Part shown: in pieces, positions 1-7,931 of the stretch | Layout: every line of letters begins with the position of its first letter | Position numbering within the stretch: the first letter of the stretch is position 1 | Origin: Colimorpha sp045222295 | Lineage (GTDB): Bacteria; Bacteroidota; Bacteroidia; Bacteroidales; P3 | Direction: 5' to 3' | Assembly: GCA_045222295.1 (NCBI GenBank) | Contig: JBGUXP010000006.1 | Span: 248,001-312,000, forward strand | DNA length: 64,000 bases | Position numbers and translations under genes: made by a program | The notes under the pieces: generated by a model | The model's input: the letters and a program-made list of their open reading frames with translations, nothing else | The model's database searches: none | Told to the model about the DNA's origin: nothing

Positions 1-276
1 ACCCGCATCCAGCGCAAGAAAGGCATCGCCGTCGCACCTGCTCACAACCGCTATGGTTTTGTTGTCGACAAACGCGCCAACAAGATTGAAATCAAGAATG
101 CTGTCGAGCAGTTCTACAATGTGAAGGTCATTGACGTGAACACGATGAACTACTCCGGTAAAGTGAAGTCGCGCTACACCAAAGCCGGCTTCCTCACTGG
201 CCGTACCAACGCCTTCAAGAAAGCCATCGTTACCTTGGCCGAGGGCGACGCCATCGATTTCTATGCAAACATTTAA
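1..276 (+). CDS. rplW: 50S ribosomal protein L23, C-terminal part
   Basis: Frame 1 is open from the first base to a TAA at 274-276 and gives the last 91 residues of L23; the start lies outside the window. L23 binds 23S rRNA beside the peptide exit tunnel and is the docking site for trigger factor and SRP. The residues YTKAGFLTGRTNAFKKAIV near the end are typical of bacterial L23. Its position before rplB is the standard S10-operon order, so rpsJ, rplC and rplD should lie just upstream. Confidence 0.95.
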   Translation, partial: TRIQRKKGIAVAPAHNRYGFVVDKRANKIEIKNAVEQFYNVKVIDVNTMNYSGKVKSRYTKAGFLTGRTNAFKKAIVTLAEGDAIDFYANI

Positions 277-335
277 TCAGATTTAATAATAGTTATAGTC
301 CACTGATAAGAGACTAAAAAGAATTAAAAAAAGAA

Positions 336-1160
336 ATGGCTTTAAAGAAAATTAAACCTACGACTCCCGGTCAGCGTCACAAACTTGTTGTCACCAATGA
401 CGACATCACCGCTACCAGACCGGAGAAAAGCCTTGTTTACGGTAAACGCAAGAGCGGTGGCCGTAACAATCAGGGTAAGATGACGATGCGCTATATCGGC
501 GGCGGTCACAAGCAGTTGTTCCGCTTCGTCGACTTCAAGCGTAACAAAGACGGTATCCCCGCTGTCGTGAAGACCATCGAGTACGACCCCAACCGCAGTT
601 CCCGTATCGCCCTCGTGTGCTACGCTGACGGTGAGAAGAGCTACATCCTCTGCCCCCAGGGTCTGAAGGTCGGCCAGACTGTTATGTCCGGCGCCGGTGT
701 CGCCCCCGAAGTGGGTAACACCCTTCTGCTTGCTGAGATTCCTTTCGGCACGCTGATTCATAATATCGAGCTCCGTCCCGGCCAGGGTGCCAAGATGGTG
801 CGTTCGGCCGGTGCTTATGCCCAACTGATGTCGCGCGACGACAAGTACGCTATCATCAAGATGCCCAGCGGCGAGATGCGCATGATCCTCCAGGCCTGCC
901 GCGCTACCGTGGGTATCGTGAGCAATCCTGAGCACAACCTCGAAGTCGGTGGTAAAGCCGGCCGCAGCCGTCACCTCGGCCGTCGTCCGCGCAACCGCGG
1001 CGTTGTCATGAACCCCGTTGACCACCCGATGGGCGGTGGTGAGGGCCGTCAGACCGGCGGACATCCCCGTTCGCGCAAGGGTATCCCGGCCAAGGGCTAC
1101 AAGACTCGTGCTCCCAAGAAGCAGTCGAGCAAGTACATCGTCGAAAGAAGAAAGAAGTAA
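336..1160 (+). CDS. rplB: 50S ribosomal protein L2
   Basis: Complete L2 of 274 residues, the usual length. L2 is a primary 23S rRNA-binding protein needed for subunit association and peptidyl-transferase centre assembly. The conserved C-terminal segment HPMGGGEGR, which holds the functionally important histidine, is present, followed by the usual basic tail (SSKYIVERRKK). It lies 59 bases after rplW and 20 before rpsS. An antisense frame of 301 codons over it is a composition shadow. Confidence 0.98.
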   Translation: MALKKIKPTTPGQRHKLVVTNDDITATRPEKSLVYGKRKSGGRNNQGKMTMRYIGGGHKQLFRFVDFKRNKDGIPAVVKTIEYDPNRSSRIALVCYADGEKSYILCPQGLKVGQTVMSGAGVAPEVGNTLLLAEIPFGTLIHNIELRPGQGAKMVRSAGAYAQLMSRDDKYAIIKMPSGEMRMILQACRATVGIVSNPEHNLEVGGKAGRSRHLGRRPRNRGVVMNPVDHPMGGGEGRQTGGHPRSRKGIPAKGYKTRAPKKQSSKYIVERRKK

Positions 1161-1180
1161 CTCAGTAAAAAGAAGAAACA

Positions 1181-1459
1181 ATGAGTCGTTCATTAAAGAA
1201 AGGTCCGTATATTTTCCACAAACTGGAAAAACGTGTAATCGAGGCACAGCAGTCCAACAAGAAGGTTACCATCAAGACATGGTCGAGAGCTTCGATGATT
1301 TCGCCCGACTTCGTGGGTCAGACTATTGCCGTGCACAATGGCAACAAGTTCATCCCCGTGTACGTCACCGAGAACATGGTGGGTCACAAGCTTGGCGAGT
1401 TCGCTCCCACCCGCATCTTCCGCGGCCATGCAGGATCTAAAGATAAAGGTAAAAAGTAA
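1181..1459 (+). CDS. rpsS: 30S ribosomal protein S19
   Basis: S19 of 92 residues, full length. It sits in the 30S head next to S13 and contacts A-site tRNA. The start (MSRSLKKGPYI) and the later GHKLGEFAPTR block are family hallmarks. It lies 13 bases before rplV inside the S10 operon. No Shine-Dalgarno site is seen; the upstream stretch is A-rich, as is common in Bacteroidetes. Confidence 0.98.
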   Translation: MSRSLKKGPYIFHKLEKRVIEAQQSNKKVTIKTWSRASMISPDFVGQTIAVHNGNKFIPVYVTENMVGHKLGEFAPTRIFRGHAGSKDKGKK

Positions 1460-1472
1460 ACATTAAAAGAAA

Positions 1473-1910
1473 ATGGGACGTAGAAAACATAATAGTGCAG
1501 AAGCACGTAAAGAAGCCAACAAGACCCTTTATGTGGCAAAGTTGATGAACAATCCTACTTCGCCTCGTAAGACCCGTCTCGTCGCTGACCTCGTCCGTGG
1601 TGTCGACGTCGAGAAAGCCCTCGGTATCCTTCAGTACAATCCCAGAGAGTCCGCTCCCAAGATGCGCAAGCTCATCCTCTCGGCTGTCGCCAACTGGCAG
1701 GCCAAGAACGAGGGTGCCCGCATGGAGGACGCTCAACTGTATGTCAAGCAAATTAAGGTTGACGAAGGCCGCACGATGAAGCGCATGCGTACCGCCCCCC
1801 AGGGCCGCGGTTACCGCATCCGCAAGCGTAGCAACCACATCACCGTGATTCTCGGCAGTCGCATCGAGGATGCCCCGGTCGCCCAGGCTGAAAAAGAAGA
1901 AACTAAATAA
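1473..1910 (+). CDS. rplV: 50S ribosomal protein L22
   Basis: L22 of 145 residues. Its beta-hairpin lines the peptide exit tunnel and is the usual site of macrolide-resistance changes; the hairpin-like RGYRIRKRSNHITV block is present near residues 115-130. An acidic tail (SRIEDAPVAQAEKEETK) goes beyond the shortest bacterial L22, which is common in this phylum. It lies 25 bases upstream of rpsC. Confidence 0.97.
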   Translation: MGRRKHNSAEARKEANKTLYVAKLMNNPTSPRKTRLVADLVRGVDVEKALGILQYNPRESAPKMRKLILSAVANWQAKNEGARMEDAQLYVKQIKVDEGRTMKRMRTAPQGRGYRIRKRSNHITVILGSRIEDAPVAQAEKEETK

Positions 1911-1935
1911 GTAATTAATAAGAAGAAACTCAACA

Positions 1936-2691
1936 ATGGGACAAAAAACTAACCCAATTGGAAACAGATTAGGTATCATCCGCGGATGGGATTCTAACTG
2001 GTTTGGCGGAAGAAGATTTGAACAGAAGCTCGTTGAGGACGACAAGATCCGTAAGTATCTCAACGCCCGTCTTGCCAAGGCTAGCATCTCCAAGATTTAC
2101 ATTGAGCGTACCCTGAAGCTGCTCACCGTCACCATCAACTCCGCTCGTCCAGGTCTAATCATCGGTCGTGCCGGTTCTGAGGTTGACAAACTCCGCGAAG
2201 AGCTCAAGAAGCTCACCGGCAAGGATGTGCAGATTAACATCAGCGAGGTGAAGCGCCCCGAGATGGACGCCGTCCTCGTGGCTCAGAACATCGCCAAGCA
2301 GATTGAAGGCCGCATCCAGTATCGTCGTGCCATCAAGAATGCCATCACCTCCACCATGCGTACTGGTGCCGAGGGTATCAAGGTCTCCATCGCCGGCCGT
2401 ATCGGTGGCGCTGAGATCGCCCGCAGCGAGCATTTCAAAGAGGGTCGTACTCCTCTTCACACGCTCCGCGCCGACATCGACTATGCCAATGCCGAGGCTC
2501 ACACTACCTATGGCCGCATTGGTATCAAGGTGTGGATTTGCCGTGGTGTCATCTATGGCAGACCCGAGCTCGTTCCCTCCACTGTCGGTGGACAGCAGAA
2601 AGACCATCGTGCCGGTGCTATGGGCGCAGGCCGTCGTCCGGAAGGTGCCCCCCGCCGTCGTCAGGGTGGCAGAAATAACAACAGTAAATAA
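1936..2691 (+). CDS. rpsC: 30S ribosomal protein S3
   Basis: S3 of 251 residues, part of the mRNA entry channel with S4 and S5. The KH domain carries the GxxG loop in GLIIGRAGSEVDKL (about residues 72-86), and the C-terminal S3 domain follows. A basic, Gly/Arg/Asn-rich tail of roughly 40 residues is longer than the minimal S3. It sits between rplV and rplP, as in the standard S10 order. Confidence 0.98.
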   Translation: MGQKTNPIGNRLGIIRGWDSNWFGGRRFEQKLVEDDKIRKYLNARLAKASISKIYIERTLKLLTVTINSARPGLIIGRAGSEVDKLREELKKLTGKDVQINISEVKRPEMDAVLVAQNIAKQIEGRIQYRRAIKNAITSTMRTGAEGIKVSIAGRIGGAEIARSEHFKEGRTPLHTLRADIDYANAEAHTTYGRIGIKVWICRGVIYGRPELVPSTVGGQQKDHRAGAMGAGRRPEGAPRRRQGGRNNNSK

Positions 2692-2734
2692 TTTGTAGTT
2701 TAGTCCCGCGCTAAACACGAAACAATAAGAAGAA

Positions 2735-3157
2735 ATGTTACAACCTAAGAAAACAAGATATAGAAAGCAGCAGAAAGGCAAAATCAAAGGTAATGCCTTC
2801 CGTGGCCATGAACTCGCATTCGGTACCTTCGGTATCAAATCGCTTGAAACTTGCTTCATCACTGGCCGTCAGATTGAGGCTGCTCGTCAAGCTGTAACGC
2901 GTCACATGAAACGTGAAGGTCAGATTTGGATCCGCATCTTCCCGGACAAGCCTATTACCAAGAAGCCCAATGAGGTTCGTATGGGTAAAGGTAAGGGTGC
3001 TCCCGAGTATTTCGTCGCCCGTGTCATGCCCGGCACCATGTTGTTCGAGTGCGAGGGTGTCCCCATGGATGTTGCTAAAGAGGCTCTCCGTTTGGCCGCT
3101 CAGAAACTTCCCATCTCGACCAAATTTGTCGTCAAAAGAGACTATATCGAAGAATAA
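2735..3157 (+). CDS. rplP: 50S ribosomal protein L16
   Basis: L16 of 140 residues, which binds 23S rRNA near the A-site and central protuberance. Family features include the basic N-terminus (MLQPKKTRYRKQQKGK), the HMKREGQIWIRIFPDKP strand, and GKGKGAPEYFVARVMPG. The 43-base gap before it contains a small hairpin candidate (gttta/taaac near 2697-2716). rpmC follows after 17 bases. Confidence 0.98.
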   Translation: MLQPKKTRYRKQQKGKIKGNAFRGHELAFGTFGIKSLETCFITGRQIEAARQAVTRHMKREGQIWIRIFPDKPITKKPNEVRMGKGKGAPEYFVARVMPGTMLFECEGVPMDVAKEALRLAAQKLPISTKFVVKRDYIEE

Positions 3158-3174
3158 TTAGAAGTCCTACAGTC

Positions 3175-3378
3175 ATGAAGAATGAAATCGTTTTAAAAGA
3201 GCTCTCGACTGCTGAATTGAAAGAGAAACTCGAGACCGAGCGCGCCACCTATCAGAAGATGCTTCTGACCCACGCTGTCTCGCCCCTCGAGAATCCCAAC
3301 AAAATTAAAGAAAGTAGAAAAAACATTGCCCGCTGCCTTACAGAGCTCCGCGCCCGCGAAATCGCCGGCAACAAGTAA
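3175..3378 (+). CDS. rpmC: 50S ribosomal protein L29
   Basis: L29 of 67 residues, a small two-helix protein at the tunnel exit beside L23. It begins MKNEIVLKELSTAELKEKL and keeps the IKESRKNIARCLTELRARE helix. It lies between rplP and rpsQ, the universal order. Confidence 0.97.
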   Translation: MKNEIVLKELSTAELKEKLETERATYQKMLLTHAVSPLENPNKIKESRKNIARCLTELRAREIAGNK

Positions 3379-3409
3379 GCATGGCAATTAGTAAAATCCA
3401 ATTCTAAAG

Positions 3410-3664
3410 ATGGAAAGAAATTTAAGAAAAGAAAGAATCGGTGTTGTGGTCAGCAACAAGATGGACAAATCCATTGTGATTCTCGTCGAGCGTAAGGTGA
3501 AACACCCCAAGTACGGCAAGTTCGTGAAGAAGTCCACCAAATTCATGGCCCACGACGAAAAGAACGAAGCCAACATCGGAGACACCGTCCGTATCATGGA
3601 GACCCGTCCCCTGAGCAAGAACAAATGCTGGCGCTTGGTCGAAATCGTCGAGAAGGCTAAATAA
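3410..3664 (+). CDS. rpsQ: 30S ribosomal protein S17
   Basis: S17 of 84 residues, an OB-fold primary binder of the 5' domain of 16S rRNA. The start MERNLRKERIGVVVSNKMDK and the KKSTKFMAHDEKN segment match the family. It lies 31 bases after rpmC and 23 before rplN. Confidence 0.97.
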   Translation: MERNLRKERIGVVVSNKMDKSIVILVERKVKHPKYGKFVKKSTKFMAHDEKNEANIGDTVRIMETRPLSKNKCWRLVEIVEKAK

Positions 3665-3687
3665 CCTATCAGAAAAAATAAAGAGAA

Positions 3688-4056
3688 ATGATACAACAAG
3701 AAACCAGAATGACAGTTGCCGACAACAGCGGCGCCAAGAGTGCCCTGTGCATCCGCGTCCTCGGTGGCACCAAGAAGCGCTACGCTTCCATTGGCGATAC
3801 CATCGTCGTGGCCATCAAAGATGCACTTCCTTCCGGCAACGTGAAGAAAGGTAGCGTTTCCAAAGCAGTCGTGGTGCGCACCAAGAAAGAGATTCGTCGC
3901 AATGATGGTTCCTACATCCGCTTCGACGACAATGCCTGCGTCCTGCTCACCGCCGCCGATGAGCTCCGTGGCACCCGTATCTTCGGCCCCGTGGGTCGTG
4001 AACTGCGTGAGAAACAGTTTATGAAGATTGTCTCTCTCGCTCCCGAAGTATTGTAA
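3688..4056 (+). CDS. rplN: 50S ribosomal protein L14
   Basis: L14 of 122 residues, the canonical length. It contacts the 30S subunit at bridge B8 and is the docking site of RsfS. The start MIQQETRMTVADNSGAK and the end GPVGRELREKQFMKIVSLAP are near-universal. Confidence 0.98.
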   Translation: MIQQETRMTVADNSGAKSALCIRVLGGTKKRYASIGDTIVVAIKDALPSGNVKKGSVSKAVVVRTKKEIRRNDGSYIRFDDNACVLLTAADELRGTRIFGPVGRELREKQFMKIVSLAPEVL

Positions 4057-4078
4057 ACAATAAAAGAAAGAAGAGAAA

Positions 4079-4393
4079 ATGAAATTGCACGTTAAGAAAG
4101 GGGATATGGTCCAGGTGATCGCCGGCGATGACAAAGGCAAGATCGCCAAGGTCCTGAAGGTCTATCCCGAAAAGAATCGCGCCATCGTCGAGGGTGTCAA
4201 CGTGAACAAGAAGCATACCAAGCCCAACGCCAAGAACACGCAGGGCGGTATCGTCGAGCAGGAAGCTCCCATCCACATCTCCAACCTCATGGTTGTGGTT
4301 GGCAAGACCCCCACTAAGATTGGCCGTCGTGTCGATGAAAAGACTGGCAAAATAGTCCGTTATTCTAAAAAAACTGGAGAGGAGATTAAGTAA
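4079..4393 (+). CDS. rplX: 50S ribosomal protein L24
   Basis: L24 of 104 residues with a KOW motif near the start (KGDMVQVIAGDDKGKIAKV). It is one of the first proteins to initiate 50S assembly. Its stop codon overlaps the rplE start by one base (TAATG at 4391-4395), which suggests translational coupling. Confidence 0.97.
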   Translation: MKLHVKKGDMVQVIAGDDKGKIAKVLKVYPEKNRAIVEGVNVNKKHTKPNAKNTQGGIVEQEAPIHISNLMVVVGKTPTKIGRRVDEKTGKIVRYSKKTGEEIK

Positions 4394-4953
4394 TGGCATA
4401 CATTCCCGCATTAAAGACCAAATACAAAGAGGAGATTCTGCCTGCTTTGATGAAAGAGTACGGCTACAAGACCGTTATGCAGGCTCCCCGCCTGAAGAAA
4501 ATCACCCTGAATCAGGGTCTCGGTAAGGCCGCCATCGCTGACAAGAAAGTCATCGACAAGGGTATCGAGGAGATGACCGCCATCACCGGCCAGAAAGCCG
4601 TCGCCACCAAGTCGCGTAAAGACATCTCGAACTTCAAACTGCGTCGCGGCATGCCCATCGGCGTCCGTGTGACCCTCCGTGGCGAGCGCATGTACGAGTT
4701 TCTGGAGCGCCTTGTGACCGCTTCCATCCCCCGTATCCGCGACTTCCGCGGCATCAACGACAAGGGTTTCGATGGTAAAGGTAATTACACCTTCGGCATC
4801 GCCGAGCAGATTATCTTCCCCGAGATCGATATCGACAAAATCGACCGCATCCAGGGTATGGACATCACCTTCGTCACCTCGGCCAACACCGACAAGGAGG
4901 CCATGTCGCTGCTCAAAGAGTTCGGTTTACCGTTCAAGAATCAACAAAAATAA
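4393..4953 (+). CDS. rplE: 50S ribosomal protein L5
   Basis: L5 of 186 residues, which binds 5S rRNA and touches P-site tRNA. Family blocks seen are ITLNQGLGKA and RGERMYEFLERLVTASIPRIRD. The ATG overlaps the rplX stop, and a purine-rich GGAGAGGAG lies just upstream inside rplX, a Shine-Dalgarno-like feature that is unusual for this phylum. rpsN follows after 5 bases. Confidence 0.98.
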   Translation: MAYIPALKTKYKEEILPALMKEYGYKTVMQAPRLKKITLNQGLGKAAIADKKVIDKGIEEMTAITGQKAVATKSRKDISNFKLRRGMPIGVRVTLRGERMYEFLERLVTASIPRIRDFRGINDKGFDGKGNYTFGIAEQIIFPEIDIDKIDRIQGMDITFVTSANTDKEAMSLLKEFGLPFKNQQK

Positions 4954-4958
4954 GCATA

Positions 4959-5258
4959 ATGGCTAAAGAATCGATTAAAGCAAGAGAGCGCAAAAGAGCT
5001 AAAATGGTCGCTAAGTACGCTGCCAAGCGCGCTGCCCTGAAAGAAATTGTCCGCACCGGTGAACCTGAGGACGTGGAGAAGGCCGTCATCGCCCTTCAGA
5101 AACTCCCGAAGAATGCCTGCCCTATTCGTCAGCACAACCGCTGCCAGCTGACAGGCCGCCCCAAAGGCTACATGCGCCAGTTCGGTATCTCGCGTATTAA
5201 CTTCCGCGAGATGGCTGTCTCTGGACTTATCCCCGGTGTTAAAAAAGCAAGTTGGTAA
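4959..5258 (+). CDS. rpsN: 30S ribosomal protein S14
   Basis: S14 of 99 residues, the long zinc-free type: no paired CxxC motifs, only isolated cysteines in NACPIRQHNRC. It helps build the 30S head. The C-terminal LIPGVKKASW is diagnostic. A 70-base gap with a promoter-like element follows before rpsH. Confidence 0.97.
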   Translation: MAKESIKARERKRAKMVAKYAAKRAALKEIVRTGEPEDVEKAVIALQKLPKNACPIRQHNRCQLTGRPKGYMRQFGISRINFREMAVSGLIPGVKKASW

Positions 5259-5271
5259 AATAATTTATTGG

Positions 5272-5279
5272 TAGCTTTG
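5272..5279 (+). promoter_or_regulatory. Possible internal promoter (-7 box) before rpsH
   Basis: TAGCTTTG matches the Bacteroidetes -7 consensus TAnnTTTG, with a TTGG at 5252-5255 as a weak -33 candidate. It lies in the 70-base rpsN-rpsH gap, one of the largest in the spc operon, about 50 bases before the rpsH start. Placement is by motif only. Confidence 0.4.
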
Positions 5280-5328
5280 CAAGTTGGCATAACACCAATA
5301 CTACAAAACTTAAAATCAAAAAATTAAT

Positions 5329-5730
5329 ATGGTAACAGATCCTATTGCAGATTACCTGACCCGCGTTCGCAACGCCATCGCCGCCAAACATCGTGTGGTC
5401 GAGATTCCTGCTTCGAAACTGAAAAAAGAGATCACCAAGATTCTCTTCGAGAAAGGCTACATCCTCAACTATAAGTTTGAGAATGAAGGCTCCCACAACC
5501 AGAGCATCAAAATCGCTCTCAAGTATCACCCCGTGACCAAACAGTCGGCCATCGCCGAGCTGAAGCGCGTCTCCAGCCCCGGTCTGCGTAAGTATGTCTC
5601 TGTCGACGAGATGCCCCGCGTCCTCAATGGTCTCGGCATCGCCATTGTGTCTACTTCCAAAGGCCTCATGACAGACAAGGAAGCCCGCACCCTCAATGTC
5701 GGTGGCGAAGTTTTATGTTACATCAGCTAA
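5329..5730 (+). CDS. rpsH: 30S ribosomal protein S8
   Basis: S8 of 133 residues, a central-domain 16S rRNA binder and, in E. coli, the repressor of the spc operon. Conserved blocks are DPIADYLTRVRNAI at the start and STSKGLMTDKEAR with GGEVLCYIS at the end. It may have its own promoter in the gap upstream. Confidence 0.98.
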   Translation: MVTDPIADYLTRVRNAIAAKHRVVEIPASKLKKEITKILFEKGYILNYKFENEGSHNQSIKIALKYHPVTKQSAIAELKRVSSPGLRKYVSVDEMPRVLNGLGIAIVSTSKGLMTDKEARTLNVGGEVLCYIS

Positions 5731-5751
5731 TCAAGAGAGGAGATTTAGAAA

Positions 5752-6306
5752 ATGTCAAGAATAGGTAAAATGCCCATCCACCTTCCTAAAGGTGTTGAAG
5801 TGAAGATTTCTGATGACAATGTCCTGACTGTTAAAGGTCCCCTTGGAGAACTCACCCAGAAAGTGAACCCCATGATCGAGATGAAAGTTGAAGATGGCGT
5901 GCTCCACTTCAACCGTCCCAACGACGAGCGTGAGACTAAGGCCATGCACGGCCTCTACCGCGCCCTTGCCGCCAATATGGTGAAAGGTGTCAGCGAAGGT
6001 TTCAAGACCGTTCAGGAGGTCATCGGCGTGGGTTACAAAGTCCAGGCCACCGGCAACGTTATGGAGATGGACCTCGGTTACTCCCACAAGATTTTCTTCG
6101 AGCTCGCCCCTGAAATCAAGGTCGAGACCGTCACCGAGAAAGGTAAGAACCCCATCATTACCATGACCTGCTGCGACAAGCAAATCCTTGGTCAGGCTGC
6201 AGCTAAGATTCGTTCGCTCCGCAAGCCCGAGCCCTACAAGGGTAAAGGTATCCGCTTCCAGGGCGAAGAGGTTCGCAAGAAAGCTGGTAAAGCTGCTGCT
6301 AAATAA
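5752..6306 (+). CDS. rplF: 50S ribosomal protein L6
   Basis: L6 of 184 residues with two repeated domains, located near the factor-binding site. It starts MSRIGKMPIHLPKGVEV and ends with the EPYKGKGIRF motif and a basic Ala/Lys tail. GAGAGGAG just upstream (about 5734-5741) is a Shine-Dalgarno-like sequence. Confidence 0.98.
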   Translation: MSRIGKMPIHLPKGVEVKISDDNVLTVKGPLGELTQKVNPMIEMKVEDGVLHFNRPNDERETKAMHGLYRALAANMVKGVSEGFKTVQEVIGVGYKVQATGNVMEMDLGYSHKIFFELAPEIKVETVTEKGKNPIITMTCCDKQILGQAAAKIRSLRKPEPYKGKGIRFQGEEVRKKAGKAAAK

Positions 6307-6355
6307 ATAGTAAGGTAAAGAGATTTGCCTAAAAAAGCCAAAAGAAAGAACAATT

Positions 6356-6709
6356 ATGGCAACAAAAAAAGACATAAGAAGAATAAAGATTAAATTCCGC
6401 ATCCGTCACAAAGTCAGCGGAACCGCTGAGATGCCCCGCCTGTCGGTTTTCAGAAGCAATAAGGAAATCTACGCTCAGGTGATTGACGATGTAAAAGGTG
6501 TGACACTGACCGCAGCCTCTTCCCTCGAGAAAGGCTTTGAAAAGAGTGGCACAAAGAGCGAAGTGGCCGCCAAGGTCGGTAAGGCTCTTGCCGAGCGCGC
6601 CATTGCCGCTGGTATCAAAACCGTTGTTTTTGACCGTAATGGTTACCTCTACCACGGCCGCGTGAAAAGCCTGGCCGACGGTGCCAGAGAAGGTGGTTTA
6701 AAATTCTAA
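6356..6709 (+). CDS. rplR: 50S ribosomal protein L18
   Basis: L18 of 117 residues, which binds 5S rRNA together with L5. Features are RRIKIKFRIRHKVSGTAEMPRL at the N-terminus (basic 5S-binding part) and the end FDRNGYLYHGRVKSLADGAR. It lies 49 bases after rplF and 6 before rpsE. Confidence 0.97.
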   Translation: MATKKDIRRIKIKFRIRHKVSGTAEMPRLSVFRSNKEIYAQVIDDVKGVTLTAASSLEKGFEKSGTKSEVAAKVGKALAERAIAAGIKTVVFDRNGYLYHGRVKSLADGAREGGLKF

Positions 6710-6715
6710 TAAGTC

Positions 6716-7234
6716 ATGGCAGAAGTAAACATTAAAAGAGTAAAATCGAGCGAGATCGAATTCAAAGATCGTCTTGTCGCTATCAATCGCGTCACCAAGG
6801 TTACCAAAGGTGGTAGAACCTTCACCTTTGCTGCCATCGTCGTTATTGGAAATGAAAATGGTGTTGTGGGCTACGGCCTCGGTAAAGCCAAGGAGGTCCA
6901 AGCCGCCGTACAGAAAGGTATCGACGACGCCAAGAAGAACCTCATCCGTGTTCCCGTGCTGAAGGGTACCATCCCCCACGAGCAGTGCGGTAAGTACAGC
7001 GGTGCCAAAGTCTTCCTGAAACCTGCTGCCCCCGGTACCGGTGTCATCGCCGGCGGTGCCATGCGTGCCGTTCTGGAGAGCGTTGGCGTGAAGGATGTGC
7101 TTGCCAAGTGCAAGGGTTCCTCCAATCCCCACAGCGTTGTGAAGGCCACCATCAATGCCCTTCTCCAGATGAAGGATCCTTACATGGTGTCCCAGCTCCG
7201 TGGTATTTCTCTCGACAAAGTGTTTAACGGTTAA
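6716..7234 (+). CDS. rpsE: 30S ribosomal protein S5
   Basis: S5 of 172 residues with the double-stranded-RNA-binding-like N-terminal domain (EFKDRLVAINRVTKVTKGGR) and the C-terminal S5 domain (GTGVIAGGAMRAVLE). It takes part in translational accuracy and the mRNA entry helicase. It is followed by an unusually strong ribosome-binding site for rpmD. Confidence 0.98.
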   Translation: MAEVNIKRVKSSEIEFKDRLVAINRVTKVTKGGRTFTFAAIVVIGNENGVVGYGLGKAKEVQAAVQKGIDDAKKNLIRVPVLKGTIPHEQCGKYSGAKVFLKPAAPGTGVIAGGAMRAVLESVGVKDVLAKCKGSSNPHSVVKATINALLQMKDPYMVSQLRGISLDKVFNG

Positions 7235-7238
7235 TTAT

Positions 7239-7244
7239 AGGAGG
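7239..7244 (+). promoter_or_regulatory. Consensus Shine-Dalgarno site of rpmD
   Basis: A perfect AGGAGG ends 8 bases before the rpmD ATG. Bacteroidetes genes seldom use Shine-Dalgarno pairing, so this site stands out from the A-rich leaders of its neighbours. Confidence 0.7.
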
Positions 7245-7252
7245 TCAAGATT

Positions 7253-7438
7253 ATGGCAGAAAAGAAACTCAGAATCAAACAGGTCAGAAGTATCATCGGC
7301 CGTCCCGCCCGCCAGAAACGCACCATGGCCGCTCTGGGTCTGAAGCGCATCAACCACACCCGCGAGGTTGTCGCTACCCCCCAGATCATGGGTATGATTG
7401 ATAAGGTTAAGCACCTCATCGCCGTCGAAGAAATTTAA
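7253..7438 (+). CDS. rpmD: 50S ribosomal protein L30
   Basis: L30 of 61 residues, a small 50S protein found in many but not all bacteria. It reads KLRIKQVRSIIGRPARQKRT and then a short ferredoxin-like fold. It is preceded by a consensus AGGAGG and placed between rpsE and rplO as in E. coli. Confidence 0.97.
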   Translation: MAEKKLRIKQVRSIIGRPARQKRTMAALGLKRINHTREVVATPQIMGMIDKVKHLIAVEEI

Positions 7439-7466
7439 CCTAGTAAAATAAGAAAGGAAAGATATA

Positions 7467-7916
7467 ATGAACTTAAGTAATCTCAAGCCCGCTGAAGGAT
7501 CTATCAAGCATTCGAAACGCATCGGCCGTGGCGCCGGTTCCGGCAAAGGCGGTACCGCCACCCGCGGTAACAAAGGTGCCAAGGCCCGCTCCGGTTACCA
7601 CCAGAAGGTCGGCTTCGAGGGCGGTCAGATGCCTCTCTATCGTCGCGTTCCCAAGTTCGGTTTTAAGAACATCAACCGCGTCGAGTATGTCGGCATCAAC
7701 ATCGATACCATCAACGCTCTTGCCGAGGCCAAAAACATCACTGACTTCAACATTGACGTGCTGAAGGAGAACGGTCTCATCTCGGGCAAGGATCGTATCA
7801 AGATCTTGGGTCGTGGCGAACTCGCCAAGGCTGTCAACGTCACTGCTCATGCCTTCTCGGCTACCGCCAAGAAAGCTATCGAGGACAAAGGCGGTATTGC
7901 TACCGTTATCGAATAA
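7467..7916 (+). CDS. rplO: 50S ribosomal protein L15
   Basis: L15 of 149 residues, a late-assembly 50S protein. The Gly/Arg/Lys-rich extended N-terminus (SKRIGRGAGSGKGGTATRG) and the GFEGGQMPLYRRVPKFGF motif are present. The secY start follows after 15 bases, the usual link between ribosome and translocon genes. Confidence 0.98.
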   Translation: MNLSNLKPAEGSIKHSKRIGRGAGSGKGGTATRGNKGAKARSGYHQKVGFEGGQMPLYRRVPKFGFKNINRVEYVGINIDTINALAEAKNITDFNIDVLKENGLISGKDRIKILGRGELAKAVNVTAHAFSATAKKAIEDKGGIATVIE

Positions 7917-7931
7917 AACAATACTATTACA

